From: UBA7803 sp040219135 | GTDB taxonomy: Bacteria; Pseudomonadota; Gammaproteobacteria; Pseudomonadales; Azotimanducaceae | Assembly: GCA_040219135.1 (NCBI GenBank) | Contig: JAVJTA010000017.1 | Span: forward strand, 124,001 to 188,000 | DNA: 64,000 bases | Reading direction: 5' to 3' | Shown: positions 15,856 through 24,779 of the stretch, piece by piece | Position numbering within the stretch: position 1 is the stretch's first letter | Layout: each line of letters opens with the position of its first letter | Program-made: the position numbers and the translations under genes | The notes under the pieces: model-generated | The model's input: only the letters and a program-made list of their open reading frames with translations | Database searches by the model: none | Told to the model about the DNA's origin: nothing

Positions 15856-16316
15856 GCCTTGGTCCCCCCGATTTCCGCCGCGCGGTGGATGCCGGCGCGA
15901 ACCCGGCGATAGGTCCCGCAGCGGCAGATGTTGGTCATGTCACGATCGATGTCTGCATCCGTCGGCGCGGCGTTCTTGGCCAGCAGCGCCGCGGCGGCCA
16001 TGATCATGCCGGTCTGGCAGTAGCCGCACTGGGGCACGTCGAGTTCCCGCCAGGCCTGCTGCAGCGGATGCGACGCGTCGCTCGAGAGGCCCTCGATGGT
16101 GACGATTTTGTCGGTTTCCGAAACGCTGGCCAGGGGCCGCACGCAGGTACGCACCGGAGCGCCGTTGATGTGCACGGTGCAGGCGCCGCACTGGGCAATG
16201 CCGCAGCCGTACTTGGTGCCGGTCAGCTCCAGATTCTCGCGCAGCACCCAGAGCAGCGGCGTCGAGCCGTCGGCGTCGACCTCCATGACCCTGCCATTCA
16301 CGTTCAGTTTCGCCAC
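15852..16316 (-). CDS. [2Fe-2S] subunit of molybdenum hydroxylase
   Basis: 154 residues from GTG 16316, which has GGGAGG 7 bases upstream; a longer ATG start at 16352 has no such site. The N-terminal plant-type ferredoxin domain has YGCGIAQCGACTVHING and VRTC, four Cys for one cluster. The C-terminal helical domain has CGYCQTGM and ICRCGTYRR for the second. This is the small subunit of the IorA type and has no separate FAD subunit. It is the first gene of the operon that continues into sox. A TACAAT at 16344-16349 on this strand, 28 bases before the start, is a possible -10 box, but I see no good -35. Confidence 0.92.
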   Translation of the reverse strand: MAKLNVNGRVMEVDADGSTPLLWVLRENLELTGTKYGCGIAQCGACTVHINGAPVRTCVRPLASVSETDKIVTIEGLSSDASHPLQQAWRELDVPQCGYCQTGMIMAAAALLAKNAAPTDADIDRDMTNICRCGTYRRVRAGIHRAAEIGGTKA

Positions 16317-16501
16317 GTCACTTCCTCCCTGTTCATGCGCCGGATTGTACATTTTTCGGGACCTGCTCGTGACGACGGCGTGAAAGCCCGGCGTCGGCTC
16401 CGCCCTGGCCAGGAGCGACAGCGCGTTGTGACGCGCATCACCGGGTCCGCAGAGGGCCTTCGCTAGACTCGGCGGAGTTCAATCGTGAGCAGGGTGCCCC
16501 A

Positions 16502-16828
16502 GTGAAAACACCAGCAGTGTTTGTCTTCAGCCTGTTGCTGCCCGGTGCCGTGGCGTTGGCGGGTGATGACACGGTCAGAGCCGCGGTCGGCGGAGGAGTC
16601 GGCGGTGCCGTCGGTGCGGCGATCGGCGAGGAACTCGGCGACCGCAACGGGGCCATCGTCGGCGGCGCCATCGGCGGCGCGGTGGGTGCGGCAATCGCAA
16701 CGGAGGACCGGGACTCCGGCACCGCGCACGTCGTCCGCGAAACGGTGCGCATCGAGACCAGCGTGCCCGGAGCACGCCATCCCGGCGTTCACTGCCCTCC
16801 GGGTCAGGCGAAGAAGGGCCGCTGCTGA
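16502..16828 (+). CDS. Glycine-zipper membrane protein
   Basis: 108 residues from GTG 16502. A signal peptide (FVFSLLLPGAVALAG) is followed by a glycine-zipper segment of alternating Gly/Ala helices (AAVGGGVGGAVGAAIGEELG and AIVGGAIGGAVGAAIA), the pattern of small envelope proteins that insert in or span a membrane. The tail is basic with two Cys (HCPPGQAKKGRC). Such proteins are often stress-related, but no function is assigned. It stands alone between the divergent molybdenum hydroxylase operon and the convergent lipocalin gene. Confidence 0.72.
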   Translation: MKTPAVFVFSLLLPGAVALAGDDTVRAAVGGGVGGAVGAAIGEELGDRNGAIVGGAIGGAVGAAIATEDRDSGTAHVVRETVRIETSVPGARHPGVHCPPGQAKKGRC

Positions 16829-16843
16829 CCGGTCGAACGGGGT

Positions 16844-17380
16844 TCAGTCGATGGGCGTCTGCGCCACGAAGATGAGCTCGTCGACATCGAATCCCAGCGC
16901 CCGCGCGCGCTCGACGAGGGCTTTCAGCAGCGTGGGTTCCAGGTACGGCGTGCGGGCCAGAATCCACAGGTAGTCGCGCGTCGGCCCGGTGACCATGGCG
17001 AAGCGGTAGCCCTCGTCGAGCACGATGACGTTGTAGCCGCCGTAGAACGGCCCGAAGAAGGACACCTTGAGGCGGCCCACGTCCGCGTCGCCCGTGAAGT
17101 AGGCCTTGCCCGTGGCTTCGTCCCACTGCCCTTCGGTCGCGTCGTAGCCCCGATTTACCACGTTGACCCCGCCGTCATCGCGCCGGCTGTAGCTGGCCGT
17201 GACCCGGGACAGGCCGCGCTCGAAGCGATGATCGAGGCGGGCGATCTCGTACCAGGTGCCGAGGTAGCGATCGAGGTCGAAGCCGCGGACGGGTTCCAGG
17301 CCTTCGGGGATACCGGTGCAGGCACCGAGCAGCAGCACGACGAGCAAGGACGATGGGCGCTGCGGACGGGGTACGGGCAT
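16844..17380 (-). CDS. blc: Outer-membrane lipocalin lipoprotein (Blc type)
   Basis: 178 residues from ATG 17380. The signal ends in a lipobox (LLVVLLLGACTG), so it is a lipoprotein. The lipocalin signature RYLGTWYEIARLDHRFERGL is followed by the strands VTASYSRRDDGGVNVVNRGY and GRLKVSFFGPFYGGYNVIVLD, and the C-terminal helix is of normal length. Bacterial lipocalins bind lysophospholipids or fatty acids in the outer membrane. It is divergent from the PhyH dioxygenase gene, which starts 113 bases away. An alternative upstream start at 17458 would spoil the signal peptide. Confidence 0.9.
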   Translation of the reverse strand: MPVPRPQRPSSLLVVLLLGACTGIPEGLEPVRGFDLDRYLGTWYEIARLDHRFERGLSRVTASYSRRDDGGVNVVNRGYDATEGQWDEATGKAYFTGDADVGRLKVSFFGPFYGGYNVIVLDEGYRFAMVTGPTRDYLWILARTPYLEPTLLKALVERARALGFDVDELIFVAQTPID

Positions 17381-17493
17381 GGTGGCAACCGATGACAGCG
17401 GAAAGAGCGATGGTGCAGCACCCGGGCGCGGATTGCAGCCGCGTCGGGGTGCGCTCACAATCGGTGGCTCCGGCGCTCACTGAGGGAAAGCGG

Positions 17494-18660
17494 ATGAACG
17501 CTGCCAGACTGCCGTTGCCGCGGGTCGCAGCCGGCGACTACGGTGCCGACGAACCCGCCATGGCCGCGTACCGGAAGGCCGGCACGCGCCGGGCTCTCGC
17601 CCTCGACAACCGGGGTCCCATCCGCCTCGACGCCCGCGGCCGCCTGCATCCGGACGTTGTCGCCGCCTACGCGCGACATGGCTTCTACGTTTTCGAACGC
17701 GTGCTCGACGCCGCTGAGCTCGACGACATCGAGCGCGACGTCGCCGACATGCTGGAGCGCGCCCCGACGACCCGCGGCGGCGCCGTGGATCGTCACGGTC
17801 GCCCGGCGCTCGGTGTCGACTGCGCGGCCACCACGCTGGTCTGGGTGCGTCCCCTGTCCGATCCCCTGGGCGGAACCGAACACGCCAACGGCCGCCATCC
17901 CGTGAAGATGATCGAGCCGGTACCGCCGCCGGAGGCCCCCGAACACGTGGTGCAGCTGGTGCTCGGCTCGCTGCAGTTCTCGCCCGCCTGCCTGCGCCTG
18001 TACGGACACCCGCAGCTGCTCAGCGTGGCAGCGAGCGTCAATGGCGACGACTTCGCCCCGTTCAACGAGGCCGTGTGGATCAAGCAGCCGGGTCTCGGCG
18101 GCTCGGTGGCCTGGCACCAGGACGGCTGGACCCACTGGGACAGCCCGGAGCTCGATGCCGGTACTCACGGATTCAACTTCATGGCCCAGCTCTACGGCTG
18201 CGACGCGGCCAACGGGCTCTGGGTGGTTCCCGGTTCTCACGCCGTCGGCAAGGCGGACATCCCGGCCATGACCGCGGCGGCCGGGTCGGAGCGGCTCGCG
18301 GATGCGGTGCCGCTGATCTGCGGCCCCGGCGACGTGGCCATCTGCAACCGGCAGATCGTCCACGGCTCGTTCGCCAACACCAGCGAGAAGGTGCGGGTTA
18401 CCATCAACTTCGGTTTTCACCGGCGACGCTCGGTGCTGGGGGTGACCGGTGGCGGCGTGCACAACGCGCCGGCCGTGTACGACGAGGCGCGCATCCACCA
18501 GCGCGCGGCGCTGATCGGCTACGCCATCGATGCCCGACGCCAGCGCTTTCCCGAGGAAACGGCCTACGTCTATCAGCCGCTGGCGGGTGAGACCTACCTC
18601 TGGACGCCCGAGGTCATGGCCGAGCTGAAGGACTACAACCTTCTGGATCTGGGTATCTGA
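17494..18660 (+). CDS. Phytanoyl-CoA dioxygenase (PhyH) family protein
   Basis: 388 residues from ATG 17494 with GAGGG upstream. It has the Fe(II)/2-oxoglutarate facial triad: His208 and Asp210 in WHQDGWTHWD and distal His290 in QIVHGSF, with an Arg soon after (KVRVTINFGFHRR) to bind 2-oxoglutarate. Family members hydroxylate acyl-CoA or small hydrophobic molecules. At 388 residues it is longer than phytanoyl-CoA hydroxylase. It is followed 23 bases later by the DCC/lipase maturation factor fusion gene, with which it may be transcribed. The substrate is unknown. Confidence 0.85.
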   Translation: MNAARLPLPRVAAGDYGADEPAMAAYRKAGTRRALALDNRGPIRLDARGRLHPDVVAAYARHGFYVFERVLDAAELDDIERDVADMLERAPTTRGGAVDRHGRPALGVDCAATTLVWVRPLSDPLGGTEHANGRHPVKMIEPVPPPEAPEHVVQLVLGSLQFSPACLRLYGHPQLLSVAASVNGDDFAPFNEAVWIKQPGLGGSVAWHQDGWTHWDSPELDAGTHGFNFMAQLYGCDAANGLWVVPGSHAVGKADIPAMTAAAGSERLADAVPLICGPGDVAICNRQIVHGSFANTSEKVRVTINFGFHRRRSVLGVTGGGVHNAPAVYDEARIHQRAALIGYAIDARRQRFPEETAYVYQPLAGETYLWTPEVMAELKDYNLLDLGI

Positions 18661-18683
18661 AGCCCGCCGCGGAGCGGCCTGCC

Positions 18684-20483
18684 GTGCGACCGCGCCTGAT
18701 CTACGACGGCGACTGCGGGTTCTGCCGCTACACGGTCGGCTACGCCGCCGCCGTGACCGGAGAGGCGGTGGTGTATCTCCCGTTCCAGCAGGTCGCCGGT
18801 GAGTACCCGGACATTCCGCTGGAAGCCTTTCAGGCCTCCATTCAGCTGATCGATTACAGCGGGCGTACGAGCGGCGCCGCGGCCGCATTCCGGGTGCTGG
18901 AGCTGGGCGGCCGACGCGCCTGGATGCGCCTGTACCGTCGGCTGCCCGGTTTCGCCTGGCTCTGTGAACGCCTCTACGCCTGGGTCGCCCGCCATCGCGC
19001 CGCGTGCCTGCGCCTCGCCCGGCTGCTGGTCGGCCCGAAGCTGATCCCCGCGCGGCACGAACGCGTGGCCGGGTGGATGGGGCGCGGCATCGGTCTGTGC
19101 TCCCTGGCTGCGTTCGTGTCCCTGTGGTGGCAGGTGCAGGGGCTGATCGGCCCGGACGGGGTGCTGCCGGCCCGGTCGTTCCTCGACGCGGTGGCGGCAG
19201 GCACGGGTGGCGAACGCTTCTACTGGTTGCCGACCCTGCTCTGGATCGACGCGGGATCCGCGTCCCTGCACCTGCTGTGCGCGGTCGGTGCCGCAGCCGC
19301 GCTGGTTGGCGTGCTGGGGCGCTGGAGCACGACGAGTGCGTTGATCCAGTACGGCTGCTATCTGTCCCTGCTGCACGCCGGCCAGGTGTTCCTCAGCTAC
19401 CAGTGGGACACGCTGCTGCTCGAGTGCCTGGTGCTGGCGGCGCTGCTCGGGCGCGCGCCCGGCGCCGGCGTGTGGGCGGCGCGGGCCCTGCTGCTGCGAT
19501 TCCTGTTCCTCTCCGGGTACGTCAAGCTGGCCAGTAGCGACCCAAGCTGGTGGTCGGGCACGGCCCTGGACTACCACTTCCTGACCCAGCCTTTGCCCAC
19601 GGTGCTGGCCTGGTACGCCGCGCAGCTGCCGGAAGTCCTGCTCCGCACGGCGAGCTACGCGACGCTTTTCATCGAGCTGGTGCTGGCGTTGTTCGTCATC
19701 GGCCCGCGGCGGCTGCGCCTCGTCGCGCTGCCCGCCATCGTGCTGCTGGAAGGGCTGATTTTCCTCACCGGGAACTACAACTTCTTCAATCTGCTCACCC
19801 TGGTGCTGTGTCTGTGCCTGCTGGACGACGCCGATCTGCCGCGGCGGTTGAAGCGCCCGCGGCGGATGAAGCGCCCGCGGCTGATTGTGCGCCCGCGGCG
19901 TGTCTCCTCCACGGGCGCGCGGTGTTGCGCCGGCGTACTGATCACGCTCGGTGCGTTGCAGATGGCCAACCAGCTGGGCGTGGCGGTGGCGCGGCCACTG
20001 CTGGTGTACGCCCAGCCCTGGGCGGTGGTGAATCCGTACGGCCTGTTCGCCGTGATGACCACGCGCCGCGACGAGCTCATCATCGAAGGCTCCCTGGACG
20101 GGGAAACCTGGGTGCCGTACGAGTTTCCGTTTCAGCCCGGCGACGTTATGCGTCGACCCGTGTGGGCCACGCCGCACCAGCCGCGGTTGGACTGGCAGAT
20201 GTGGTTTGCGGCTCTGAACGGCCCCGCCCACGCGGACTGGATCTACGATCTGCTCGGCGCGCTGCTGGAAGCGAGTCCGGCGGTGCTGCGACTGGTGGAG
20301 GATCCGTTGGACGGCGCGCGACCGGCCATGCTGCGGGTGGTCGCCTATCGCTACCGCTTCGCCAGCCCCGACGTGCGCCGCGACAGCGGCGCCTGGTGGG
20401 TGCGCGACCAGCGCCGCGAATGGCTGCCGCCGACGCGCCTGCGGCGACCGAGCATCCGCCACGAGCCCCTGACACTCGACTGA
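18684..20483 (+). CDS. DCC-family thiol oxidoreductase fused to lipase maturation factor
   Basis: 599 residues from GTG 18684. The first 110 residues are a DCC domain: LIYDGDCGFCRY gives the DxDCxxC motif at residues 8-14 of a thioredoxin-like thiol-disulfide oxidoreductase. The rest, with 7-9 transmembrane helices (for example WLPTLLWIDAGS and LLLRFLFLSGYVKLAS) and a C-terminal soluble part with PGDVMRRPVWATPHQPRLDWQMWF, matches lipase maturation factor proteins, which fold secreted lipases in eukaryotes. The fusion suggests membrane-linked disulfide handling of exported proteins (inference). A basic loop near residue 390 is made of an 18-base repeat. Confidence 0.85.
   Translation: MRPRLIYDGDCGFCRYTVGYAAAVTGEAVVYLPFQQVAGEYPDIPLEAFQASIQLIDYSGRTSGAAAAFRVLELGGRRAWMRLYRRLPGFAWLCERLYAWVARHRAACLRLARLLVGPKLIPARHERVAGWMGRGIGLCSLAAFVSLWWQVQGLIGPDGVLPARSFLDAVAAGTGGERFYWLPTLLWIDAGSASLHLLCAVGAAAALVGVLGRWSTTSALIQYGCYLSLLHAGQVFLSYQWDTLLLECLVLAALLGRAPGAGVWAARALLLRFLFLSGYVKLASSDPSWWSGTALDYHFLTQPLPTVLAWYAAQLPEVLLRTASYATLFIELVLALFVIGPRRLRLVALPAIVLLEGLIFLTGNYNFFNLLTLVLCLCLLDDADLPRRLKRPRRMKRPRLIVRPRRVSSTGARCCAGVLITLGALQMANQLGVAVARPLLVYAQPWAVVNPYGLFAVMTTRRDELIIEGSLDGETWVPYEFPFQPGDVMRRPVWATPHQPRLDWQMWFAALNGPAHADWIYDLLGALLEASPAVLRLVEDPLDGARPAMLRVVAYRYRFASPDVRRDSGAWWVRDQRREWLPPTRLRRPSIRHEPLTLD
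19841..19900 (+). repeat. 18-base in-frame repeat, three copies
   Basis: Three consecutive units start at 19841, 19859 and 19877, each of the form gcggcggttgaagcgccc with changes, and a partial fourth follows. They code for RRLKRP, RRMKRP and RLIVRP, a very basic cytoplasmic-type loop between two membrane helices of the lipase maturation factor part. The length is a multiple of three, so the frame is kept. Confidence 0.8.
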
Positions 20484-20493
20484 CCGCGCTCGC

Positions 20494-21816
20494 TCAGGCC
20501 GCAGCCACCCGGGCGAACAGGCGCTCCCGGTCGGCGTTGAAGCGGCGCCCGGCGAGGAAGAACAGGGGAATCGAGAGCAGCGAGAATCCGGTGAACACCA
20601 CCAGGGTCCAGGTGTAGGGCTGCTCGACGCCGGCCTCGGCGAACAGGTCGATGGCGATGCCGCCGGCGGTGATGCCGAAGCCGAGCCCCACCAGATTCAG
20701 CAGCAGGATGTACACCGCCACGACGGTGGCCCGGATCTGTGGTGGCACCAGTTCCTGGACGGTGGAGAAAGTCGGGCCGTAGAAACAGCCGAGCTGGAAG
20801 AAGCCGACGAACACGCCGATCCAGAACCACACGGTGTCCGGATCCACCAGCCGGTAGGCGATGTTCAGCGGTGCCAGCAGCAGCATGATCCAGAACAGGA
20901 ACATCGGGCGGCCCATGCCCGTCCGACGGAGGAACCAGTCGCCGCCGATGCCGCCAAACAGGTTGCCGAGAATCCCGGCGCTCATGCCGATCCAGCCGGT
21001 CATCACCGCGATCTCCGCGCGCTCGAAGCCGCGTTCCTGGACGAACCAGAGCTGGTCGAATGCGGCGGCACCGAGAATGAAGTGCAGGGCGACGCCGCCG
21101 GCGATGGTCAGACCCAGCGCCGGGCAGTTCGCGAGGGCGAACTTCAGGGTCTTGAGAATGGGACGGAGGCCGGGTGCCGGTGCGGCATCCTGTCCGCCGG
21201 CCGCGCGTGCCGCGGCCGCCTCGACGTGATGCCGGCGTGGCGTTTCCTTGACGAACAGCATGACCACGGCGAGCACCAGTCCGATGGCGCCGAGCAGGTA
21301 GAAACAGTTGCGCCAGCCGATCGCGGGGCCGAGATAGCCGACGATGAGCAGACTCACGCCGACGCCGATGGGCACGCCCATGTAGTAGAAGCCGGAAGCG
21401 AACCCGAGCCGGCTCGGAGGAAAGCGGTCGGCCAGCAGCGACATGGAGGTGGGCGTCATGATCGATTCGCCGACGCCGATCAGCATGCGCGGGGCGGCGA
21501 GCGTCCAGAAGCCCTTCGCTGCTCCGGAGAGGGCGGTGAGCGCGCTCCACAGGGCGAGGCCGGCGGCGATCAGCCGCGGCCGGTTCACCAGGTCGGCGAG
21601 CACGCCCATGAACACACCCATGGCGGAGTAGAAGACGATGAAGAACAGCCCGGTCAGCAGACCGAACTGGGTGTTGGTCAGACCCAGATCCGGCACGATG
21701 AAGTTGGCGAAGCTCGAGAGCAGCTGCCGGTCGACGAAATTCATCACGTTCAGCAGCGTGAGAAAGCTCAGCAACACGTAGTGGCGCGCCGGAACGCGCG
21801 GATCGTCTGCCTGCAC
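20494..21816 (-). CDS. MFS transporter
   Basis: 440 residues from GTG 21816, with AGGGGG 7 bases upstream; the longer reading upstream is low-complexity Arg/Pro. Twelve hydrophobic helices are visible. The first loop has the major facilitator motif region (ADLVNRPRLIAAGLALWS), and helix 5 has ESIMTPTSMSLLADRFPPSRLG. A charged central loop (KETPRRHHVEAA) divides the two halves. The pattern resembles the Spinster/hexuronate-like MFS group of proteobacteria found near catabolic genes. The substrate is unknown. The gene converges with the lipase maturation factor gene and is downstream of the deacetylase gene on the same strand. Confidence 0.88.
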   Translation of the reverse strand: MQADDPRVPARHYVLLSFLTLLNVMNFVDRQLLSSFANFIVPDLGLTNTQFGLLTGLFFIVFYSAMGVFMGVLADLVNRPRLIAAGLALWSALTALSGAAKGFWTLAAPRMLIGVGESIMTPTSMSLLADRFPPSRLGFASGFYYMGVPIGVGVSLLIVGYLGPAIGWRNCFYLLGAIGLVLAVVMLFVKETPRRHHVEAAAARAAGGQDAAPAPGLRPILKTLKFALANCPALGLTIAGGVALHFILGAAAFDQLWFVQERGFERAEIAVMTGWIGMSAGILGNLFGGIGGDWFLRRTGMGRPMFLFWIMLLLAPLNIAYRLVDPDTVWFWIGVFVGFFQLGCFYGPTFSTVQELVPPQIRATVVAVYILLLNLVGLGFGITAGGIAIDLFAEAGVEQPYTWTLVVFTGFSLLSIPLFFLAGRRFNADRERLFARVAAA

Positions 21817-21878
21817 GATGTTTCCCCCTTGTTCCCCTGGACGTTGGTCCGATCCCCGCGGTCGGGCGTACGCGTGTC

Positions 21879-22895
21879 TCAGCGGCCGCAGGTGTGGCAG
21901 CCGTCGCCGACGGCCTGGCGGCGGCGCATCAGTTCCCGCCACGTGGTGAGCACGATGCCCTCATCGCGGATGGCGGCCGCCAGCCGCGGATCGAGCATGG
22001 CTTCGAGATCGCCGAGCCGCGACGGCCCGGAGTCCGAAATGCTGGCGAACACCTCGGTGGGCTCGGTGGCGTGCAGGATCATCATCGTCACCCCGGGCCG
22101 GAGCTGACGCACCGCGTCGACGTAGTTGTCGGTTTTGTCCTGCCGCGCCCAGCCGTAGCTGTAGTTGTGCAGATCGTCCAGCACCGGCAGGCCAGCGGCC
22201 CACAACTGCTCGCCGACGTGGCCGAGGGTGGTCGCCTGCGGATTCTGCCTGGTGATGAAGTAGTTGTGGCCGGCAGGAAACATCACCGGAATTCCTTCTG
22301 CCATGCCGAGTTCGAGGTAGCGCGCGAGAAAGTCCGGGTGGGCGAACAGGGTGCCCATGTGGGAGTCGAGGTGGGTGGGCTCGAAGCCCATGGCCCGGGC
22401 ACGCTCGAGCTGAGCGCGGATCTCCGCGGCCACCTCGTCGGCGCTGGCGTTTGCCACCACCTGCTCGACGGTGGGCCAGAACGCTCCCTCGCTGTCGATC
22501 AGCCCGGCGGCGCGGCGACCGGTGAGCGGTTCCCAACGGTAGTTGTCCCATTCCGAGGTCAGGGTCAGGTGCAGGCCGGCGTCGTGCCGCGGGTGCTCGC
22601 GGATCCAGGCCACAATGTGCGGCACCCAGGGCGTCGGCATCATCACGCTGAGGGACGTGGCGATGCCGTCCTCGATGGCGCGGATGGTGCCGCGGTTCGA
22701 ATCCAGCGACATGCCGGCATCGTCCACGTGAAGGATCAGCACCCGGGTTCCGGCGGGCCAGCCGAGACGTTCGGCGTAGCTGAGCGATGCGCCTGGCGCG
22801 GCGGCCTGCGCGCCGATCGCCAGCAGCGCGATCAGGGCGAGCGCGCTGCGCGGCCGAGGGGCCGCGCGACGGGCGCCGGGTGCCAGCGACGGCAA
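21879..22895 (-). CDS. Secreted ChbG/HpnK-like (YdjC) carbohydrate deacetylase
   Basis: About 338 residues. The start is not an ATG: TTG at 22895 is used here, while CTG at 22901 forms CTGA with the stop of the upstream gene. A signal peptide follows (SALALIALLAIGAQAAA). The YdjC fold is shown by VLILHVDDAGMSLDSNRG with the metal-binding Asp pair, THLDSHMGTLFAHPDF with its His residues, and DAGLHLTLTSEW. These enzymes remove acetyl groups from diacetylchitobiose or related glycans. The C-terminus ends in CHTCGR. It lies 2 bases from the large redoxin-cytochrome gene and is probably co-expressed with it. Confidence 0.82.
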   Translation of the reverse strand: MPSLAPGARRAAPRPRSALALIALLAIGAQAAAPGASLSYAERLGWPAGTRVLILHVDDAGMSLDSNRGTIRAIEDGIATSLSVMMPTPWVPHIVAWIREHPRHDAGLHLTLTSEWDNYRWEPLTGRRAAGLIDSEGAFWPTVEQVVANASADEVAAEIRAQLERARAMGFEPTHLDSHMGTLFAHPDFLARYLELGMAEGIPVMFPAGHNYFITRQNPQATTLGHVGEQLWAAGLPVLDDLHNYSYGWARQDKTDNYVDAVRQLRPGVTMMILHATEPTEVFASISDSGPSRLGDLEAMLDPRLAAAIRDEGIVLTTWRELMRRRQAVGDGCHTCGR

Positions 22896-22897
22896 CT

Positions 22898-24643
22898 TCA
22901 GTCCGTGGCGGCGACGAAAGCTTCGCGTTCGGCCGGGGTGAGTTCCCGGTAGGTGATGGCGCCGAACAGCATCTCGTCCCAGGACTGCTGACCCCAGGGC
23001 ACTTCGCGGTCCGGGTCCGGGTTGGCCGGGTTGCGCGCCGAGTTGTCCCACCAGGTCGTGTGGACGATCTTCGTGCCCGCCGGCAGCCGCTTCGGTTCCG
23101 CCAGTTCGTAGGTGGTCTGCCAGTTGAAGTCGTAGTTCGGCACCGACAGCAGCAGTTCCTCGCTGCCGTCCGGGTACACGGCGCGAAACTCCGACGCCTT
23201 GCCCCGGTAGTGGGCGTGGGGCAACAGGGAGTACACCAGCACGTCCGTGTCGAAGGAACGCTCTGCGGACTCCTTGTGCGCCGGCGCGTGCGGCGGAATG
23301 CGGATGCGGCCGTTGGCCAGGATCATGGACTGGATCCTGTGCTCCGGCGGCTCGTCGTGGAAATAGATGCCGATTCGCGATTCGTCCACGGTCGGCCTGC
23401 CGTTGGTCGTGTAGTGCATCTGGAACTCGATGGTGGCCCCGGCGGGCAGGAACGTGCCGGTGCCGTCCGGCAGATCGCGCGCCACCCAGCCGGGCACATA
23501 GCCGGACAGTCCGCCGGCACCGCGCCGCGAGATCCGGCCCTTGCGCGGCCCCTCCGTCTCGAGCATGCCGAAGCGGGTGATCACATGATGCAGGGCGGCA
23601 CGATCGCCGGGCAGGATCTGCGAGGCGCGCACCCAGACGTCGTGATCCAGGGGATTGGTGACGTACTTGTACTGATAGTCGACGACCCCGGTGGCGGGAA
23701 CCTCGGTGGGCGGGATGTCGATGACCAGGTCGGGCTCGCCGAGCGGACCCCACAGCGGCTGCGGCGCCACGCCGGCGACCAGCGGGTCGTCGCCTTCGCC
23801 GCGGGGGGCCCCGGCCTCGATCCAGTGGACCAGAGTACGGGTCTGATCGGCGCTGAGGCTGCGGTCGTTGGAGAACTGGCCGTGGGCCGGATCGGCGTGC
23901 CACGGCGGCATACGCTGGGTGCGCAGCACTTCGCGGATCATCGGTGCGAACCCGCGCACCATGTTGTAGTCGGTCATCGCCCAGGGGCCTATGCCGCCGG
24001 GTCGGTGACAGCTCACGCAGTTCTCCAGCAGCATCGGCGCGATCGTGTCGGCATAGGACACGGCGCCGTGGGCGCTTTCCCTGGCGATGAACTTCACCGG
24101 GCAGCCCGAAGCCTCGGTTCGGGTTCCCGCCACGACGCTGCCATCGAGCAGCGCGTTCAGGGCATCACCGGCAGCGGCTGCGTCCACAGCGCCGCGATAG
24201 GCGAGCGTCCAGGTCCGGGGATCGATCACCAGCACTTCGCCGGTTCGGGTCAGCCCGAGGGATTCCCCGATCAGCTGGGTCTGGTCCATGAGAATCGGTA
24301 CGTCGATGCCGAGTTCGTTCGCCTCCCGGGCGATGGCTTCGCGGCCGTCACCGGCGTTGGCGTTGAGCATGAAGAACTCCACGCCGCGCCGTGCGTAGGC
24401 GTCGCGCAGCGCCCGGAAGCGCGGCACGTCTTCGCGCACCTCGGGACAGGCGTTGCCCTGAACCATGATCACCAGCGCCGGCGCGTCGCCGAAGTAGTAG
24501 AGGTGATGTGACTGGCCCTGGTGGTCGCTGAGCCGGAAGTCCTCGATGCGCTCGCCGGGTCCGAGTGCGAGTCCCGATGTCGCCCAGACGCAGGCGGCCG
24601 CGGTGATCATTCCCCTCATGATCTGCGTCACGATGCTGCTCAT
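22898..24643 (-). CDS. Redoxin / c-type cytochrome / monooxygenase-like fusion protein
   Basis: 581 residues. After a signal peptide (ITAAACVWATSGLALG), residues 30-180 form a thioredoxin-fold redoxin domain (DFRLSDHQGQSHHLYYF, with a single Cys in QGNACPEVRED). Residues 200-290 hold a heme site, LLENCVSCHRPGGIGPW, and a Met-containing RMPPWHAD. The C-terminal 280 residues resemble copper type II ascorbate-dependent monooxygenases: ALHHVITRFG, FQMHYTTNG and LLPHAHYRGKASEFR give conserved His residues. It is likely periplasmic. A TACAAT box on this strand at 24682-24687 could be its -10. It is divergent from the FGE lipoprotein gene and overlaps or abuts the deacetylase gene. Confidence 0.82.
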   Translation of the reverse strand: MSSIVTQIMRGMITAAACVWATSGLALGPGERIEDFRLSDHQGQSHHLYYFGDAPALVIMVQGNACPEVREDVPRFRALRDAYARRGVEFFMLNANAGDGREAIAREANELGIDVPILMDQTQLIGESLGLTRTGEVLVIDPRTWTLAYRGAVDAAAAGDALNALLDGSVVAGTRTEASGCPVKFIARESAHGAVSYADTIAPMLLENCVSCHRPGGIGPWAMTDYNMVRGFAPMIREVLRTQRMPPWHADPAHGQFSNDRSLSADQTRTLVHWIEAGAPRGEGDDPLVAGVAPQPLWGPLGEPDLVIDIPPTEVPATGVVDYQYKYVTNPLDHDVWVRASQILPGDRAALHHVITRFGMLETEGPRKGRISRRGAGGLSGYVPGWVARDLPDGTGTFLPAGATIEFQMHYTTNGRPTVDESRIGIYFHDEPPEHRIQSMILANGRIRIPPHAPAHKESAERSFDTDVLVYSLLPHAHYRGKASEFRAVYPDGSEELLLSVPNYDFNWQTTYELAEPKRLPAGTKIVHTTWWDNSARNPANPDPDREVPWGQQSWDEMLFGAITYRELTPAEREAFVAATD

Positions 24644-24779
24644 GTCCCAGTCTCCCCAGCCCGGTGAATCGCGTGCAATTGATTGTAGAAGCCGCGGTTC
24701 TCGATAGAAAGCGACGACGGCAACGCATCTTATGGCACACTTTCTGTCAATTTGTCCCGGATCGAGGGGTTGGCGGACG

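Noticed and set aside
22896..23903. N-terminal extension of the deacetylase gene to 23903
   Set aside because: It overlaps the cytochrome fusion gene in another frame and is Arg/Pro/Gly-rich; the signal peptide begins near 22895.
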